Source of the DNA: Flavobacteriaceae bacterium | GTDB taxonomy: Bacteria > Bacteroidota > Bacteroidia > Flavobacteriales > Flavobacteriaceae | Reading direction: 5' to 3' | DNA: 64,000 nt | Assembly (NCBI GenBank): GCA_021647885.1 | Contig: JAKITV010000007.1 | Coordinates: 1 to 64,000, forward strand | Shown here: piece by piece, positions 25,757-34,188 of the stretch | Layout of the letters: each line of letters opens with the position of its first letter | Position numbering within the stretch: the first letter of the stretch is position 1 | Made by a program: the position numbers and the translations under genes | Notes under the pieces: model-generated | Seen by the model: only the letters and a program-made list of their open reading frames with translations | Databases searched by the model: none | What the model was told of the DNA's origin: nothing

Positions 25757-27195
25757 AAACTATCCAAAACTACATAAACGGCAACTTTCACAATCCATTA
25801 CAAGATAATTGGATAAACAATTATTGTCCTGCAAATGGGGAAATCTATGGACAAATTCCAAATTCTTCAAGCGAAGATATAGAAGTTGCATATATAGCTG
25901 CAAAAACAGCTTTTCCAATCTGGTCACAAACCACATTAGAAGAACGTAGTAGAATACTCATCAAGATTTCAGAATTGCTCGAAGCCAACTTACAGCGCTT
26001 CGCAGAAGCCGAAAGTAAAGACAATGGTAAACCAATTAGTTTAGCAAAAGCAGTAGATATACCAAGAGCAGCAAGTAATTTTCGTTTCTTTGGAAATGCC
26101 ATTACACAATTTGCTAGTGAAAGCCATGAAAGTATTGGTCAAAACGCTATAAATTATACCTTACGTCAACCGATTGGTGTTGTTGGTTGTATTTCACCTT
26201 GGAATCTCCCACTCTACTTATTCACTTGGAAAATCGCTCCAGCCATTGCAGCAGGAAATTGCGTAGTTGCCAAACCAAGCGAAGTAACACCAATGACAGC
26301 CTTTTTATTAGGCGAAATCTGTAACGAAGCTGGTTTACCAAAAGGCGTGTTAAATATTGTTCATGGATTAGGCTCTTCAACAGGACAAGCTATTGTTGAG
26401 CATCCAAACATTAAAGCCATTTCGTTTACAGGAGGAACAACAACAGGAGCACATATAGCAAGAATTGCAGCACCAATGTTTAAAAAACTATCTTTAGAAC
26501 TTGGTGGGAAAAATCCAAATATCATTTTTGCTGATTGTGATTATGATGACATGTTGGAAACAACAGTACGTTCATCGTTTGCTAATCAAGGTCAGATTTG
26601 TTTGTGTGGAAGTCGCATTTTTGTGGAAGCGTCTATTTATGATAAATTCAAAACTGATTTTGTTGAACGTGTCAAAGACTTAAAAGTAGGTCATCCTTCA
26701 AATGATGAAACTGATATTGGAGCATTAGTTTCTAAATCTCATTTAGAAAAAGTGATGAGCTATATTAATATTGCCAAAGAAGAAAACGGAAAAATTCTTT
26801 GTGGTGGAAACAAAGTAACTGTTAAAGGTTACGAAAACGGTTATTATCTCGAACCAACTATTATTGAAGTACAAACTGACCAATGTAGAGTAAACCAAGA
26901 AGAAATATTTGGTCCTGTAGTAACAATCATGCCTTTTAATACTGAAGATGAAGTTCTCGAAATGGCAAACAAAGTAAAATATGGATTATCAGCTACACTT
27001 TGGACAAACAACCTAAAACGAACTATGAGAATGAGCAACCAATTACAAACAGGAATTGTTTGGGTAAACACGTGGATGATGCGTGATTTACGAACACCTT
27101 TTGGAGGTGTAAAAGCTTCAGGAGTTGGTAGAGAAGGTGGATTTGAAGCCTTACGGTTTTTTACAGAAGCTAAAAATGTGTGTATAAAGTATTAA
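25753..27195 (+). CDS. 2-aminomuconate-6-semialdehyde dehydrogenase
   Basis: NAD-dependent aldehyde dehydrogenase of 480 residues, ALDH8-like. Visible: oxyanion N151 (PWNLP), general base E249 in LELGGKN, nucleophile C283 in GQICLCGS, and the FTGGTTTG cofactor loop. In this context it oxidises 2-aminomuconate semialdehyde to 2-aminomuconate, downstream of ACMS decarboxylase encoded in the same cluster. The start overlaps the DUF2971 stop (ATGA). Other hydroxymuconic semialdehyde substrates are possible on sequence alone; the neighbours decide the call. Confidence 0.9.
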   Translation: MKTIQNYINGNFHNPLQDNWINNYCPANGEIYGQIPNSSSEDIEVAYIAAKTAFPIWSQTTLEERSRILIKISELLEANLQRFAEAESKDNGKPISLAKAVDIPRAASNFRFFGNAITQFASESHESIGQNAINYTLRQPIGVVGCISPWNLPLYLFTWKIAPAIAAGNCVVAKPSEVTPMTAFLLGEICNEAGLPKGVLNIVHGLGSSTGQAIVEHPNIKAISFTGGTTTGAHIARIAAPMFKKLSLELGGKNPNIIFADCDYDDMLETTVRSSFANQGQICLCGSRIFVEASIYDKFKTDFVERVKDLKVGHPSNDETDIGALVSKSHLEKVMSYINIAKEENGKILCGGNKVTVKGYENGYYLEPTIIEVQTDQCRVNQEEIFGPVVTIMPFNTEDEVLEMANKVKYGLSATLWTNNLKRTMRMSNQLQTGIVWVNTWMMRDLRTPFGGVKASGVGREGGFEALRFFTEAKNVCIKY

Positions 27196-27211
27196 AAAGA
27201 ACATAGACAAA

Positions 27212-27272
27212 AGATAAAAGAGGAAAGACCAAAAAGAAGAGTCTTTATTCTTCGTTCTCTTGTCTTTTATCT
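27212..27272. repeat. Nested inverted repeat before the SDR gene
   Basis: AGATAAAAGA (27212-27221) pairs with TCTTTTATCT (27263-27272), with AAAGAC/GTCTTT nested inside. It ends eight bases before the SDR start codon. Confidence 0.6.
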
Positions 27273-27279
27273 CAAAAAA

Positions 27280-28062
27280 ATGAACTTAAACTTAAACAAC
27301 AAAAACGCTCTGGTGTGTGGAAGTACACAAGGCATTGGTAAAGCAACAGCAATGGCTCTCGCAGCAGAAGGCGTGAATATCACTTTAGTTGCAAGAAATG
27401 AAGCAAAATTAAAACAAGTTCTTGCCGAATTATCAAGTCATAGGAATCATAATTATATAGTTGCCGATTTTTCTAATCCTAAAGATTTAAAAGAGAAAAT
27501 CAAAAATTATATCAAAACAAATAACGGATTTCATATTCTTATTAATAATACAGGTGGTCCAAAAGGTGGTCCAGTATTTTCTGCAGCTATTGAAGATTTT
27601 GAAAGCGCTTTCACCCAACATTTAAAATGCAATCATATATTAGCTCAAGCAGTTGTGCCATTTATGAAATCTGAAGGATTTGGGAGGATTATAAATATTA
27701 TATCGACTTCGGTCAAGCAACCTTTAGATGGTCTTGGCGTTAGCAATACCATTCGTGGTGCTGTGGCTAATTGGAGTAAAACTTTGGCTAACGAATTAGG
27801 TAGTTTCGGAATTACAGTAAATAACGTACTTCCTGGCGCTACCGAAACAGAACGTTTATCGGAAATCATCAAAAATAAATCATTAAAAATTGGTGCTTCA
27901 GAAGAGAATGTATCTAATGCAATGAAAAATTCGATACCTGCAAAACGCTTTGCAAAACCTGAAGAAACCGCCAATGCCATTACCTTTTTAGCAAGTGAAG
28001 CAGCAAGTTATATTAACGGAATTAATCTTCCTGTTGACGGTGGACGCACAAAAAGTTTATAA
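27280..28062 (+). CDS. Atypical short-chain dehydrogenase/reductase
   Basis: A 260-residue SDR-fold protein with a nucleotide-binding turn CGSTQGIG (13-20), an NNTGG segment and the conserved NNVLPG end-of-fold motif. The catalytic serine region is present (IISTS), but the usual YxxxK is replaced by SNTIR, so tyrosine and lysine are both missing. This matches a known group of BKR-like SDR relatives without a standard catalytic tetrad, so activity is uncertain. Its conserved company with kynurenine genes here suggests a step on a muconate-type intermediate, but that is inference. Confidence 0.85.
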   Translation: MNLNLNNKNALVCGSTQGIGKATAMALAAEGVNITLVARNEAKLKQVLAELSSHRNHNYIVADFSNPKDLKEKIKNYIKTNNGFHILINNTGGPKGGPVFSAAIEDFESAFTQHLKCNHILAQAVVPFMKSEGFGRIINIISTSVKQPLDGLGVSNTIRGAVANWSKTLANELGSFGITVNNVLPGATETERLSEIIKNKSLKIGASEENVSNAMKNSIPAKRFAKPEETANAITFLASEAASYINGINLPVDGGRTKSL

Positions 28063-28067
28063 AAATT

Positions 28068-28100
28068 AGACCTCACAGGTTTTTAAAACCTGTGAGGTCT
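28068..28100. repeat. 33-nt palindrome, copy 2
   Basis: Identical base for base to 19534-19566. It lies six bases after the SDR stop, inside the cluster. Further repeat DNA (GATGCGAAGCATC near 28163 and ACACTTTGATAAAAGTGT at 28218-28235) fills the rest of the gap up to the haaO start. Confidence 0.85.
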
Positions 28101-28257
28101 TGTATATTAGTAAAATAATCGCGTGAAGGATTGAAGCGACATCCTTTTACGTCAGTTCGAGTGATGCGAAGCATCGTATCGAGAACACGTAAAAAGATAT
28201 AGCGAAAAGCCTGACGACACTTTGATAAAAGTGTTGACACGCCCAAAACATAAAACA

Positions 28258-28782
28258 ATGAGCAAACTAGTTTCACCTTTAAATTTTAAAGATTGGATTG
28301 AAGAAAACCGTCATTTATTAAAACCTCCTGTTGGAAATAAAGTGGTTTGGAAAAATGGTGATTATATTGTTATGGTAGTTGGTGGACCAAACAGTAGAAA
28401 AGATTATCATTATAACGAAACGCCTGAATTTTTCTACCAAGTGGAAGGTAATATGGTCTTAAAAATTATGAATAATGGTAAGCCTGAAGATGTACCAATA
28501 AATGAAGGAGAGATTTATATATTACCACCAAAAGTACCGCATTCACCTCAACGTGGTGCAAATACTATAGGTTTGGTTATTGAATATCCTCGAAAAAAGA
28601 AAATGAAAGATGCTTTAGAATGGTACTGTGAAAAATGTAATCATCAGCTATATAGAAAGAAATTCAAATTAGATGATATTGAAACCGATATGCCTGGAAT
28701 TTTTGATAAGTTTTATGGTAATGAAAAGAAACGTACTTGTAAAAAATGTGGCACTGTAATGGAACCGCCTAAAGAATTATAA
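28258..28782 (+). CDS. haaO: 3-hydroxyanthranilate 3,4-dioxygenase
   Basis: Cupin dioxygenase that opens 3-hydroxyanthranilate to 2-amino-3-carboxymuconate semialdehyde. Iron ligands H51, E57 and H95 and substrate residues R47 and R99 are all in place. A C-terminal rubredoxin-like site has the two pairs C124-x2-C127 and C161-x2-C164, the feature of bacterial and fungal homodimeric enzymes. The frame opens earlier at 28222, but ATG 28258 gives the usual N-terminus (174 residues). Part of the kynurenine cluster. Confidence 0.95.
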   Translation: MSKLVSPLNFKDWIEENRHLLKPPVGNKVVWKNGDYIVMVVGGPNSRKDYHYNETPEFFYQVEGNMVLKIMNNGKPEDVPINEGEIYILPPKVPHSPQRGANTIGLVIEYPRKKKMKDALEWYCEKCNHQLYRKKFKLDDIETDMPGIFDKFYGNEKKRTCKKCGTVMEPPKEL

Positions 28783-28895
28783 AGCCCTTTTGTCCTTTCG
28801 GACATTTTCCAAAAGGAAAAACGAATATGTTATATAATGATGAAAAATAAACAAATAAATCCTCTCCCTTTGGGAAAGTTAGAGAGAGCTTAAAT
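28783..28895. repeat. Short inverted repeats between haaO and ACMSD
   Basis: A 113-base gap holding imperfect palindromes: CCTTTTGTCC with GGAC...AAAAGG near 28785-28818, and a CTCTCCCTTTGGGA stretch before the next start codon. No gene. Confidence 0.5.
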
Positions 28896-29984
28896 ATGGA
28901 AAAACGAAAACTGCGCATAAACGGTCACTCTCATTTACTGCCTTATCCAGAGGAAATTCCTCAATTTATGAAGGATAAAGAGATTTTTTGGGTAGATAAA
29001 GACCGAAAATTCATGCTTCAAAAAGATTGGAGTCGTCCTGTAACCGATTCTAGTTTTTTTCTCAACGAAAAATTAGAATGGATGGAACGTTTCAATATAG
29101 ATCATGCTGTAGTTTTAAATCTGTCGCAACTCTATGGAAACGGTTTACGTGTTGAAGAAATGAAACAAGCCTTACGCTTTCAAAATGATTTTAATGCTAA
29201 AGTACAGCGTGATAATCCCAGTAAATTTACCTGTGGCTTTGTAGTACATCCTGGTTTTGTAAAAGGTGCTTGTTGGGAAATTGAGCGTTGTGTTGAAGAA
29301 TTAGGAATGCAATTACTATGTTTACCAACCCATTATATGGATACCATTGGAACTTGGCGTTGTATTTTTGACGAAGAAAACGAACCTATTTTTGAGTTGG
29401 CAAGTAAATACAATTTGGCAGTAGAGATTCATCCTTACGATGGTGAAAAATTTATAAATCTTGAAAACACTTCTTGGAGATTTCACCTTATTTGGATGCT
29501 TGCGCAATGTGCTGATGCGTATCATTTCTTAACTTTAAATGGCTATCAAGAAAAATTTCCAAACATGAGAACCTGTTTTGCTCATGGTGGACAATTAGCA
29601 CAAATTAATTTGGGCAGGCGCATACAAGGATTTGATGGAAGACCAGATTTATTTGAAGGGCAACACCATCCTAGAAAAGCAGTTGGACATAAAAACATTT
29701 TCTTCGACACTTTAGTTCACGATACTGGATCTTTAAAACTATTGGTGGAAAATCAAGGCTCTAAACAAGTACTTATGGGATTGGATGATCCTTATCCTTT
29801 GGGAGAAATGGAAAGCGATGCACAATCTTCTTATCCAGGAAAGATATTAGATTTAGCAATGGAGCGTGATATTATTAACCAAAATGAATATGATGCTATT
29901 TGGGAAGATAATGTGATACAGTGGTTATGTGGAAATGATGAAGCTGCCAAACAAAAATTTATTTCACGAATCCAAGGGACTTAA
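28896..29984 (+). CDS. 2-amino-3-carboxymuconate-6-semialdehyde decarboxylase
   Basis: Amidohydrolase-superfamily zinc enzyme (ACMSD) that decarboxylates the product of HaaO, diverting it from quinolinate and NAD towards catabolism. The N-terminal HxH metal pair is H11/H13 (INGHSHLLP), followed by VEIHPYD, CFAHGG and the metal aspartate region MGLDDPYPLG. 362 residues. The final codons (QGT-stop) lie within the perfect palindrome 29973-29992, so the present C-terminus was shaped by a repeat. The other kynurenine genes on either side support the assignment over other amidohydrolases. Confidence 0.92.
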   Translation: MEKRKLRINGHSHLLPYPEEIPQFMKDKEIFWVDKDRKFMLQKDWSRPVTDSSFFLNEKLEWMERFNIDHAVVLNLSQLYGNGLRVEEMKQALRFQNDFNAKVQRDNPSKFTCGFVVHPGFVKGACWEIERCVEELGMQLLCLPTHYMDTIGTWRCIFDEENEPIFELASKYNLAVEIHPYDGEKFINLENTSWRFHLIWMLAQCADAYHFLTLNGYQEKFPNMRTCFAHGGQLAQINLGRRIQGFDGRPDLFEGQHHPRKAVGHKNIFFDTLVHDTGSLKLLVENQGSKQVLMGLDDPYPLGEMESDAQSSYPGKILDLAMERDIINQNEYDAIWEDNVIQWLCGNDEAAKQKFISRIQGT

Positions 29985-29992
29985 GTCCCTTG
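29973..29992. repeat. 20-nt perfect palindrome over the ACMSD stop codon
   Basis: CAAGGGACTTAAGTCCCTTG is fully self-complementary and contains the TAA stop of the ACMSD gene at its centre. Confidence 0.8.
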
Positions 29993-30008
29993 AAAAACAA
30001 ACTAAATA

Positions 30009-30650
30009 GTGCAATTTTTACCTGAAGAATTAGATGATTATGTTGTAAAACACAGCCAAGACGAACCAGAGTTATTAAAGCAGCTTAGCAGAGAAACATA
30101 TCAAAAAATATTACAACCTCGAATGTTGAGTGGTCACTTTCAAGGTAGAGTATTGAGCATGATTTCTAAATTGATTAATCCTAAAAACATTCTCGAAATT
30201 GGCACTTACACAGGCTATTCGGCATTATGCTTAGCAGAAGGTATGCAAAGCAATGGAGAATTACATACTATAGATATTGATGAAGAACTCTTTGACTTTC
30301 AGCGTAAATATTTTGACAAATCTGGTTTTGGACAACAAATTCATCAGCATCTTGGAAATGCATTAAAAATTATTCCAAAACTGAATAAAACTTTTGACCT
30401 TGTCTTTATTGATGCCGATAAAGAAAATTATTCAAACTACTTTAGTTGTATAATAGCTAAATTAAATTCTGGTGGAATTATACTTTCAGACAATGTGCTT
30501 TGGAGCGGTAAAGTAATTGAAGCTATACAACCTGATGACACTTCAACTAAAGCATTAATAGAATATAATATGCTTTTAAAAGAAGATAAAAGAGTTGAAA
30601 CCGTGTTATTGCCAATTCGTGACGGCTTAACAATTAGTAGAAAGAAATAG
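30009..30650 (+). CDS. O-methyltransferase, COMT-like
   Basis: A 213-residue class I SAM methyltransferase of the caffeoyl-CoA/catechol O-methyltransferase group. The SAM site is LEIGTYTGYSA (62-72), the acidic ribose residue follows in HTIDIDEE, and the metal/catalytic segment is FIDADKENY and LSDNVLWSG. It is the last gene of the kynurenine cluster, with a GTG start 24 bases after ACMSD. A hydroxylated aromatic of this pathway is a plausible substrate, but nothing in the sequence proves it. Confidence 0.88.
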   Translation: MQFLPEELDDYVVKHSQDEPELLKQLSRETYQKILQPRMLSGHFQGRVLSMISKLINPKNILEIGTYTGYSALCLAEGMQSNGELHTIDIDEELFDFQRKYFDKSGFGQQIHQHLGNALKIIPKLNKTFDLVFIDADKENYSNYFSCIIAKLNSGGIILSDNVLWSGKVIEAIQPDDTSTKALIEYNMLLKEDKRVETVLLPIRDGLTISRKK

Positions 30651-30657
30651 ATTCCCT

Positions 30658-30673
30658 CCCGATAGTTATCGGG
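30658..30673. repeat. CCCGATA palindrome after the O-methyltransferase
   Basis: CCCGATAGTTATCGGG, one member of the CCCGATAnnTATCGGG family, sits between the convergent O-methyltransferase and tatA genes and may end both transcripts. Confidence 0.7.
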
Positions 30674-30704
30674 ATTCAAGAGAATGACAAACTTCAATAA
30701 AAAA

Positions 30705-30992
30705 TTATAGCTTACGACTTACAGAGCCTGTAAAATCTTCAAATTCGTCTTTTACTTTATCTATTTCTTCTTTAATGTTCTTGGTAACATCTGTATCAAT
30801 GCCATGCTTTTCGGCACTTTTAGTAATTTCGTGTTTAATATCGTTGGTGGCATTCTTAAGTGTTTTCATTCCTTTCCCAAGACCACGAGCTATTTCAGGA
30901 ATTTTATCGGCACCAAATACCATCACTACTATAAATAGGATTACAGTAATTTCTGCGCCACTAATAAATAAAAATGTTGCTTGTTGTATCAC
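30705..30992 (-). CDS. tatA: Twin-arginine translocase TatA/E subunit
   Basis: A 95-residue protein with the TatA layout: a short N-terminal membrane helix (about 8-25), the conserved FG-x-x-K-I-P hinge (FGADKIPE), an amphipathic helix (ARGLGKGMKTLKNAT) and a charged, soluble tail. It forms the pore component of the folded-protein export system. tatC is not nearby, which is usual for flavobacterial genomes. The gene is convergent with the O-methyltransferase. Confidence 0.92.
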   Translation of the reverse strand: MIQQATFLFISGAEITVILFIVVMVFGADKIPEIARGLGKGMKTLKNATNDIKHEITKSAEKHGIDTDVTKNIKEEIDKVKDEFEDFTGSVSRKL

Positions 30993-31044
30993 TTTACAAA
31001 TATAGTGGGAATATAATTTAATTATTTAAAATTGTATTAAAAGT

Positions 31045-31842
31045 TTAATCTTCAATTACATTAATAATTTGCTTATACTCGAAATACTTTTCTTTTAAAA
31101 ACTCTAATATTTCCACATCACTTTTTTCTTTACAACGTTTATTAAAATTTTCGTCATCTGAACAGAAATAAAAAAATTCCATCTGCAAATTATCCTTTAA
31201 TGGATATACACTAAAAAAATCTTCAGATAATCTTGCTTTAATACTATACAACAATTTTTCATCGGCTTCTAATTTAACTCTTAATTTTAGCATTTTTGTA
31301 CGACCAGTAATTCTATTTAAAATCTTATTGGTATTAATCATAAATCCAAGTCCATAAAAGTAAACGAACTTTCCAGCGTCTGCTTCAAAAACACGTCTTT
31401 CATTTTGCGTTTTAGGTTTACTAGTATTTCCTGGAATTCCTAAGTCATAAAAATTTAGAGGTCGTTCTAAATTGGAGTTGTCAATATCTAAATCTAAATT
31501 TCCCGAAAGCACTTTTCCTACTACAACTTCGTCCAACTCATAAATATTCTCAATTAAGTTTACAATAATGATTTTGGTTTCTATTATTTCTTTCGAAATT
31601 ATTATGGCTTCTAATTTATATTGTATTGAAGAAAATACTAATGTGTCATTAAGTTTTGCTTGAATTACAAAAACCCCCTTATTGTTAGTAATAGTAAATT
31701 TTTGTGATGTTTTGTTTATAACATGGATACCTTCTACATCAGCATTAGCAATAATTAAACCATTTAATTTTACTGACTGTGAGGATATTATACTTGTAAA
31801 AAAAAGAGTTAAAAAAAGAATAGAAACTTTAATTTTTACCAC
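31045..31842 (-). CDS. CarboxypepD_reg-like surface protein, paralog B
   Basis: A 265-residue exported protein: signal peptide (1-22), then a carboxypeptidase regulatory-like beta-sandwich (about 25-110, with NADVEGIHVINKTSQKFTI and NDTLVFSSIQY) ending in the LDEVVV segment that is familiar from TonB-dependent receptor plugs, and a variable C-terminal half. Function unknown. It is a tandem paralog of the gene at 31829-32629; its start lies inside the end of that gene (14-base overlap). Confidence 0.8.
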   Translation of the reverse strand: MVKIKVSILFLTLFFTSIISSQSVKLNGLIIANADVEGIHVINKTSQKFTITNNKGVFVIQAKLNDTLVFSSIQYKLEAIIISKEIIETKIIIVNLIENIYELDEVVVGKVLSGNLDLDIDNSNLERPLNFYDLGIPGNTSKPKTQNERRVFEADAGKFVYFYGLGFMINTNKILNRITGRTKMLKLRVKLEADEKLLYSIKARLSEDFFSVYPLKDNLQMEFFYFCSDDENFNKRCKEKSDVEILEFLKEKYFEYKQIINVIED

Positions 31843-32629
31843 TTTTACTTTTTTTAAACGCTTTACTCTGACTAATTAAAAATTCTAAAAATTGTAATTC
31901 GTTTCCTTCTTCCATTAAGTTTTTATCAAATCCGTTGTCTTCAACAAAATGAATAAACTCATCTATACTATCTTCAGGTATATTGAGGTTTTTTTGCAAA
32001 TATGATAACGAATATTTTGTAGTCAAGTCTTTATAAGCATCAGAGTTATTGATAATATCTTTCTTGTTAGATTTAAAAATCGGTTTCACTAAAAGCCCTA
32101 TAATTTGAACAAAATCTGCTCCATTATAATAGCGCCCTTCTTCCATTGCCATGTTTACAACTCCTGACTTATAATCGTCTGAAAACTCAAAATCATCCAT
32201 ATTTTGGATTCCAAAATAAATCGCATCTAAATCCGGATTAAATGTTTTTACACTTTCTATATCAACCGTGAGATTTCCAGAAAGCCCATAAGGCAGAATA
32301 ACGACTTCGTCTAATTTATTTATTCTTTCAACCAAAAAGACAGTCATTATTTTATTAGAAATAATATCTTCATTAATTACTACAACAAATTTTTCAAATT
32401 GTAAAGCAGAAATTTCGAGCCTATCGTTAAGAGCAACTTCAATAGAAAATTTTCCATCAATATCTGTAATAGCTCCTTTGTTGGAAGATGTATTGTAAAC
32501 TGTAACACCTTCTACGTCTACACTATCTACAACAATTCTTCCAAATACTTCAATGCGATCAATGTCTTGAGAAAATGCAAAAGAAACCGTAAAACATAAG
32601 ATGATTAATATAAAGTAGTTTTTTTTCAT
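31829..32629 (-). CDS. CarboxypepD_reg-like surface protein, paralog A
   Basis: A 266-residue exported protein with a signal peptide (1-20, ending AFSQ) and the same architecture as its downstream neighbour: CarboxypepD_reg-like domain with VDVEGVTVYNTSSN and an LDEVV...LSGNL segment, then a divergent tail. The clear similarity of the first half and the overlap of the two genes indicate a tandem duplication. No catalytic residues are recognisable. Likely outer-membrane or periplasmic. Confidence 0.8.
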   Translation of the reverse strand: MKKNYFILIILCFTVSFAFSQDIDRIEVFGRIVVDSVDVEGVTVYNTSSNKGAITDIDGKFSIEVALNDRLEISALQFEKFVVVINEDIISNKIMTVFLVERINKLDEVVILPYGLSGNLTVDIESVKTFNPDLDAIYFGIQNMDDFEFSDDYKSGVVNMAMEEGRYYNGADFVQIIGLLVKPIFKSNKKDIINNSDAYKDLTTKYSLSYLQKNLNIPEDSIDEFIHFVEDNGFDKNLMEEGNELQFLEFLISQSKAFKKSKSGKN

Positions 32630-32659
32630 GTGTTAGTTTTTATTGTTTTTAATGGTCAT

Positions 32660-32699
32660 CCCAATAACTATCGGGACTGTTCGCCTGTCTGCCGCAGGC
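32660..32699. repeat. Repeat cluster upstream of the paralog pair
   Basis: CCCAATAACTATCGGG (one mismatch from the CCCGATA palindrome family) is followed by GCCTG...CAGGC (32683-32699), another hairpin. Both lie in the 259-base gap between divergent genes; no gene is seen there. Confidence 0.6.
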
Positions 32700-32888
32700 A
32701 TGGCTATTAATCACTCCTTTTTGTGAGAAAGATTTTAACATGCTCATTTCATAGGTTAAAGAAAGGAATTTATAATCTTAATAAAATGTAAAGAGCTTCT
32801 AAACTTTTGTTAAATGATGTATTTATCTAAATTTACAAAAAAGAAAGCAATCTTTAAATTTTATTCTTACAAATAATAGCTAAAATTA

Positions 32889-33596
32889 ATGAAAAACATA
32901 ATAATTGCAAGTACATCTACAATTCATGGTAGTGGGTTTTTAGAATATCTATTAGAAGATTTAATACAACATTTTAAAGGCACCAATTCTATTTTATTTA
33001 TTCCTTATGCTAGACCAAGTGGAATATCTCATGAAGCTTATACCAAAAAAACCCAAATTGCATTTTCTAAAATTGGGAAAACAGTAAAAGGAATACATGA
33101 ATTTAATGATCCTATAAAAGCTGTTGAAGATGCAAAAGGAATATTTATTGGTGGTGGCAATACCTTTGTTTTGGTAAACCAATTGTATAAACATAATCTT
33201 ATCACTACACTCCAAGATGCTGTAAAAAAAGGAACTCCATATCTTGGTACAAGTGCAGGGAGCAATATTTGCGGTCTTACCTTATGTACTACAAACGATA
33301 TGCCTATTGTATATCCACCTAGTTTTAAAACTTTGTCTTTAGTGCCTTTTAATATAAATCCCCATTATTTAGATCCCGATCCAACAAGTAAACATATGGG
33401 AGAAACACGAGAAACACGCATACAAGAATTTCATAATTTTAACACACAACCAGTTGTTGGCTTAAGAGAAGGGAGTTATTTACACGTTTTTAATAATGAT
33501 ATTTTGCTTAAAGGAGAGCTAACTGCACGTGTATTTGAATACAATAAAACACCTTATGAAATTGAACCTAATTCAGCTTTAAATACTTTAAAATAG
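32889..33596 (+). CDS. pepE: Dipeptidase E (peptidase S51)
   Basis: Cytoplasmic serine peptidase that hydrolyses dipeptides with N-terminal aspartate. The nucleophile S122 is in GTSAGSN, with D137 and H159 (NINPHYLD) completing the triad at the spacing of the Salmonella enzyme (S120, D135, H157). GGGNTFVLVNQLY (88-100) is the other family signature. 235 residues, full length; apparently monocistronic. Confidence 0.94.
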   Translation: MKNIIIASTSTIHGSGFLEYLLEDLIQHFKGTNSILFIPYARPSGISHEAYTKKTQIAFSKIGKTVKGIHEFNDPIKAVEDAKGIFIGGGNTFVLVNQLYKHNLITTLQDAVKKGTPYLGTSAGSNICGLTLCTTNDMPIVYPPSFKTLSLVPFNINPHYLDPDPTSKHMGETRETRIQEFHNFNTQPVVGLREGSYLHVFNNDILLKGELTARVFEYNKTPYEIEPNSALNTLK

Positions 33597-33608
33597 AAAT
33601 TTTAAAAA

Positions 33609-34034
33609 TTATAGTTTCTTGAAAAAATGATATCCTAAAATTTCGAATCCTTCATTATAATAAAATTTATGTGAAGGATAATTTTGAACATAAGTATTTA
33701 ACTCTACCGATTTACATCCTCTTTGTTTTGCATAATCGTAAATCCATTTAAAAAACTGTTTTCCTAAACCTTTTCCTCTGTAACTATCATCAATATAAAC
33801 GTGATCTACTTCTATGCTTTTTCCTGAATAGTGACGTGTACAAAACCACATTCCTGAAATACCTATTAATTTTTCTCCATCAAAAATGCCTGCACACTCA
33901 TAATTTTGAGTTACCATTTCTGCAAATCGCTGCTTTAAAATAGCTTCAGACTGTTTATTATCATTAAGCTTTTGAACTAATGGAATAATACTGTTAATAT
34001 TATTGTTTTCAATTATTCTAAAAGTATAAGACAT
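33609..34034 (-). CDS. GNAT family N-acetyltransferase
   Basis: A 141-residue GCN5-related acetyltransferase. The acetyl-CoA loop appears as SYRGKGLGKQFFKWI, after the beta-strand VDHVYIDD, and the C-terminal FYYNEGFEILGYHF is typical. The frame opens upstream to 34115, but ATG 34034 gives the standard start (MSYTFRIIE); the 27 extra residues would be atypical. The substrate is not inferable. Convergent with pepE. Confidence 0.88.
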   Translation of the reverse strand: MSYTFRIIENNNINSIIPLVQKLNDNKQSEAILKQRFAEMVTQNYECAGIFDGEKLIGISGMWFCTRHYSGKSIEVDHVYIDDSYRGKGLGKQFFKWIYDYAKQRGCKSVELNTYVQNYPSHKFYYNEGFEILGYHFFKKL

Positions 34035-34188
34035 CTGTAAAATTTTAAAATTCAATATTTGCAAATTAATGCAAAAAGTATCTTTTATAAAAACAAGTGT
34101 CCATTTAACTAACAAAAGACTCTGTTTATACTATTCTTATAAATTTTTATAACAAACTTTTGTATTTTTAATACTACAAAATTAATGC

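Noticed and set aside
28222..28257. Upstream start for 3-hydroxyanthranilate dioxygenase
   Set aside because: The extra residues are encoded by palindromic repeat DNA; ATG 28258 fits the family.
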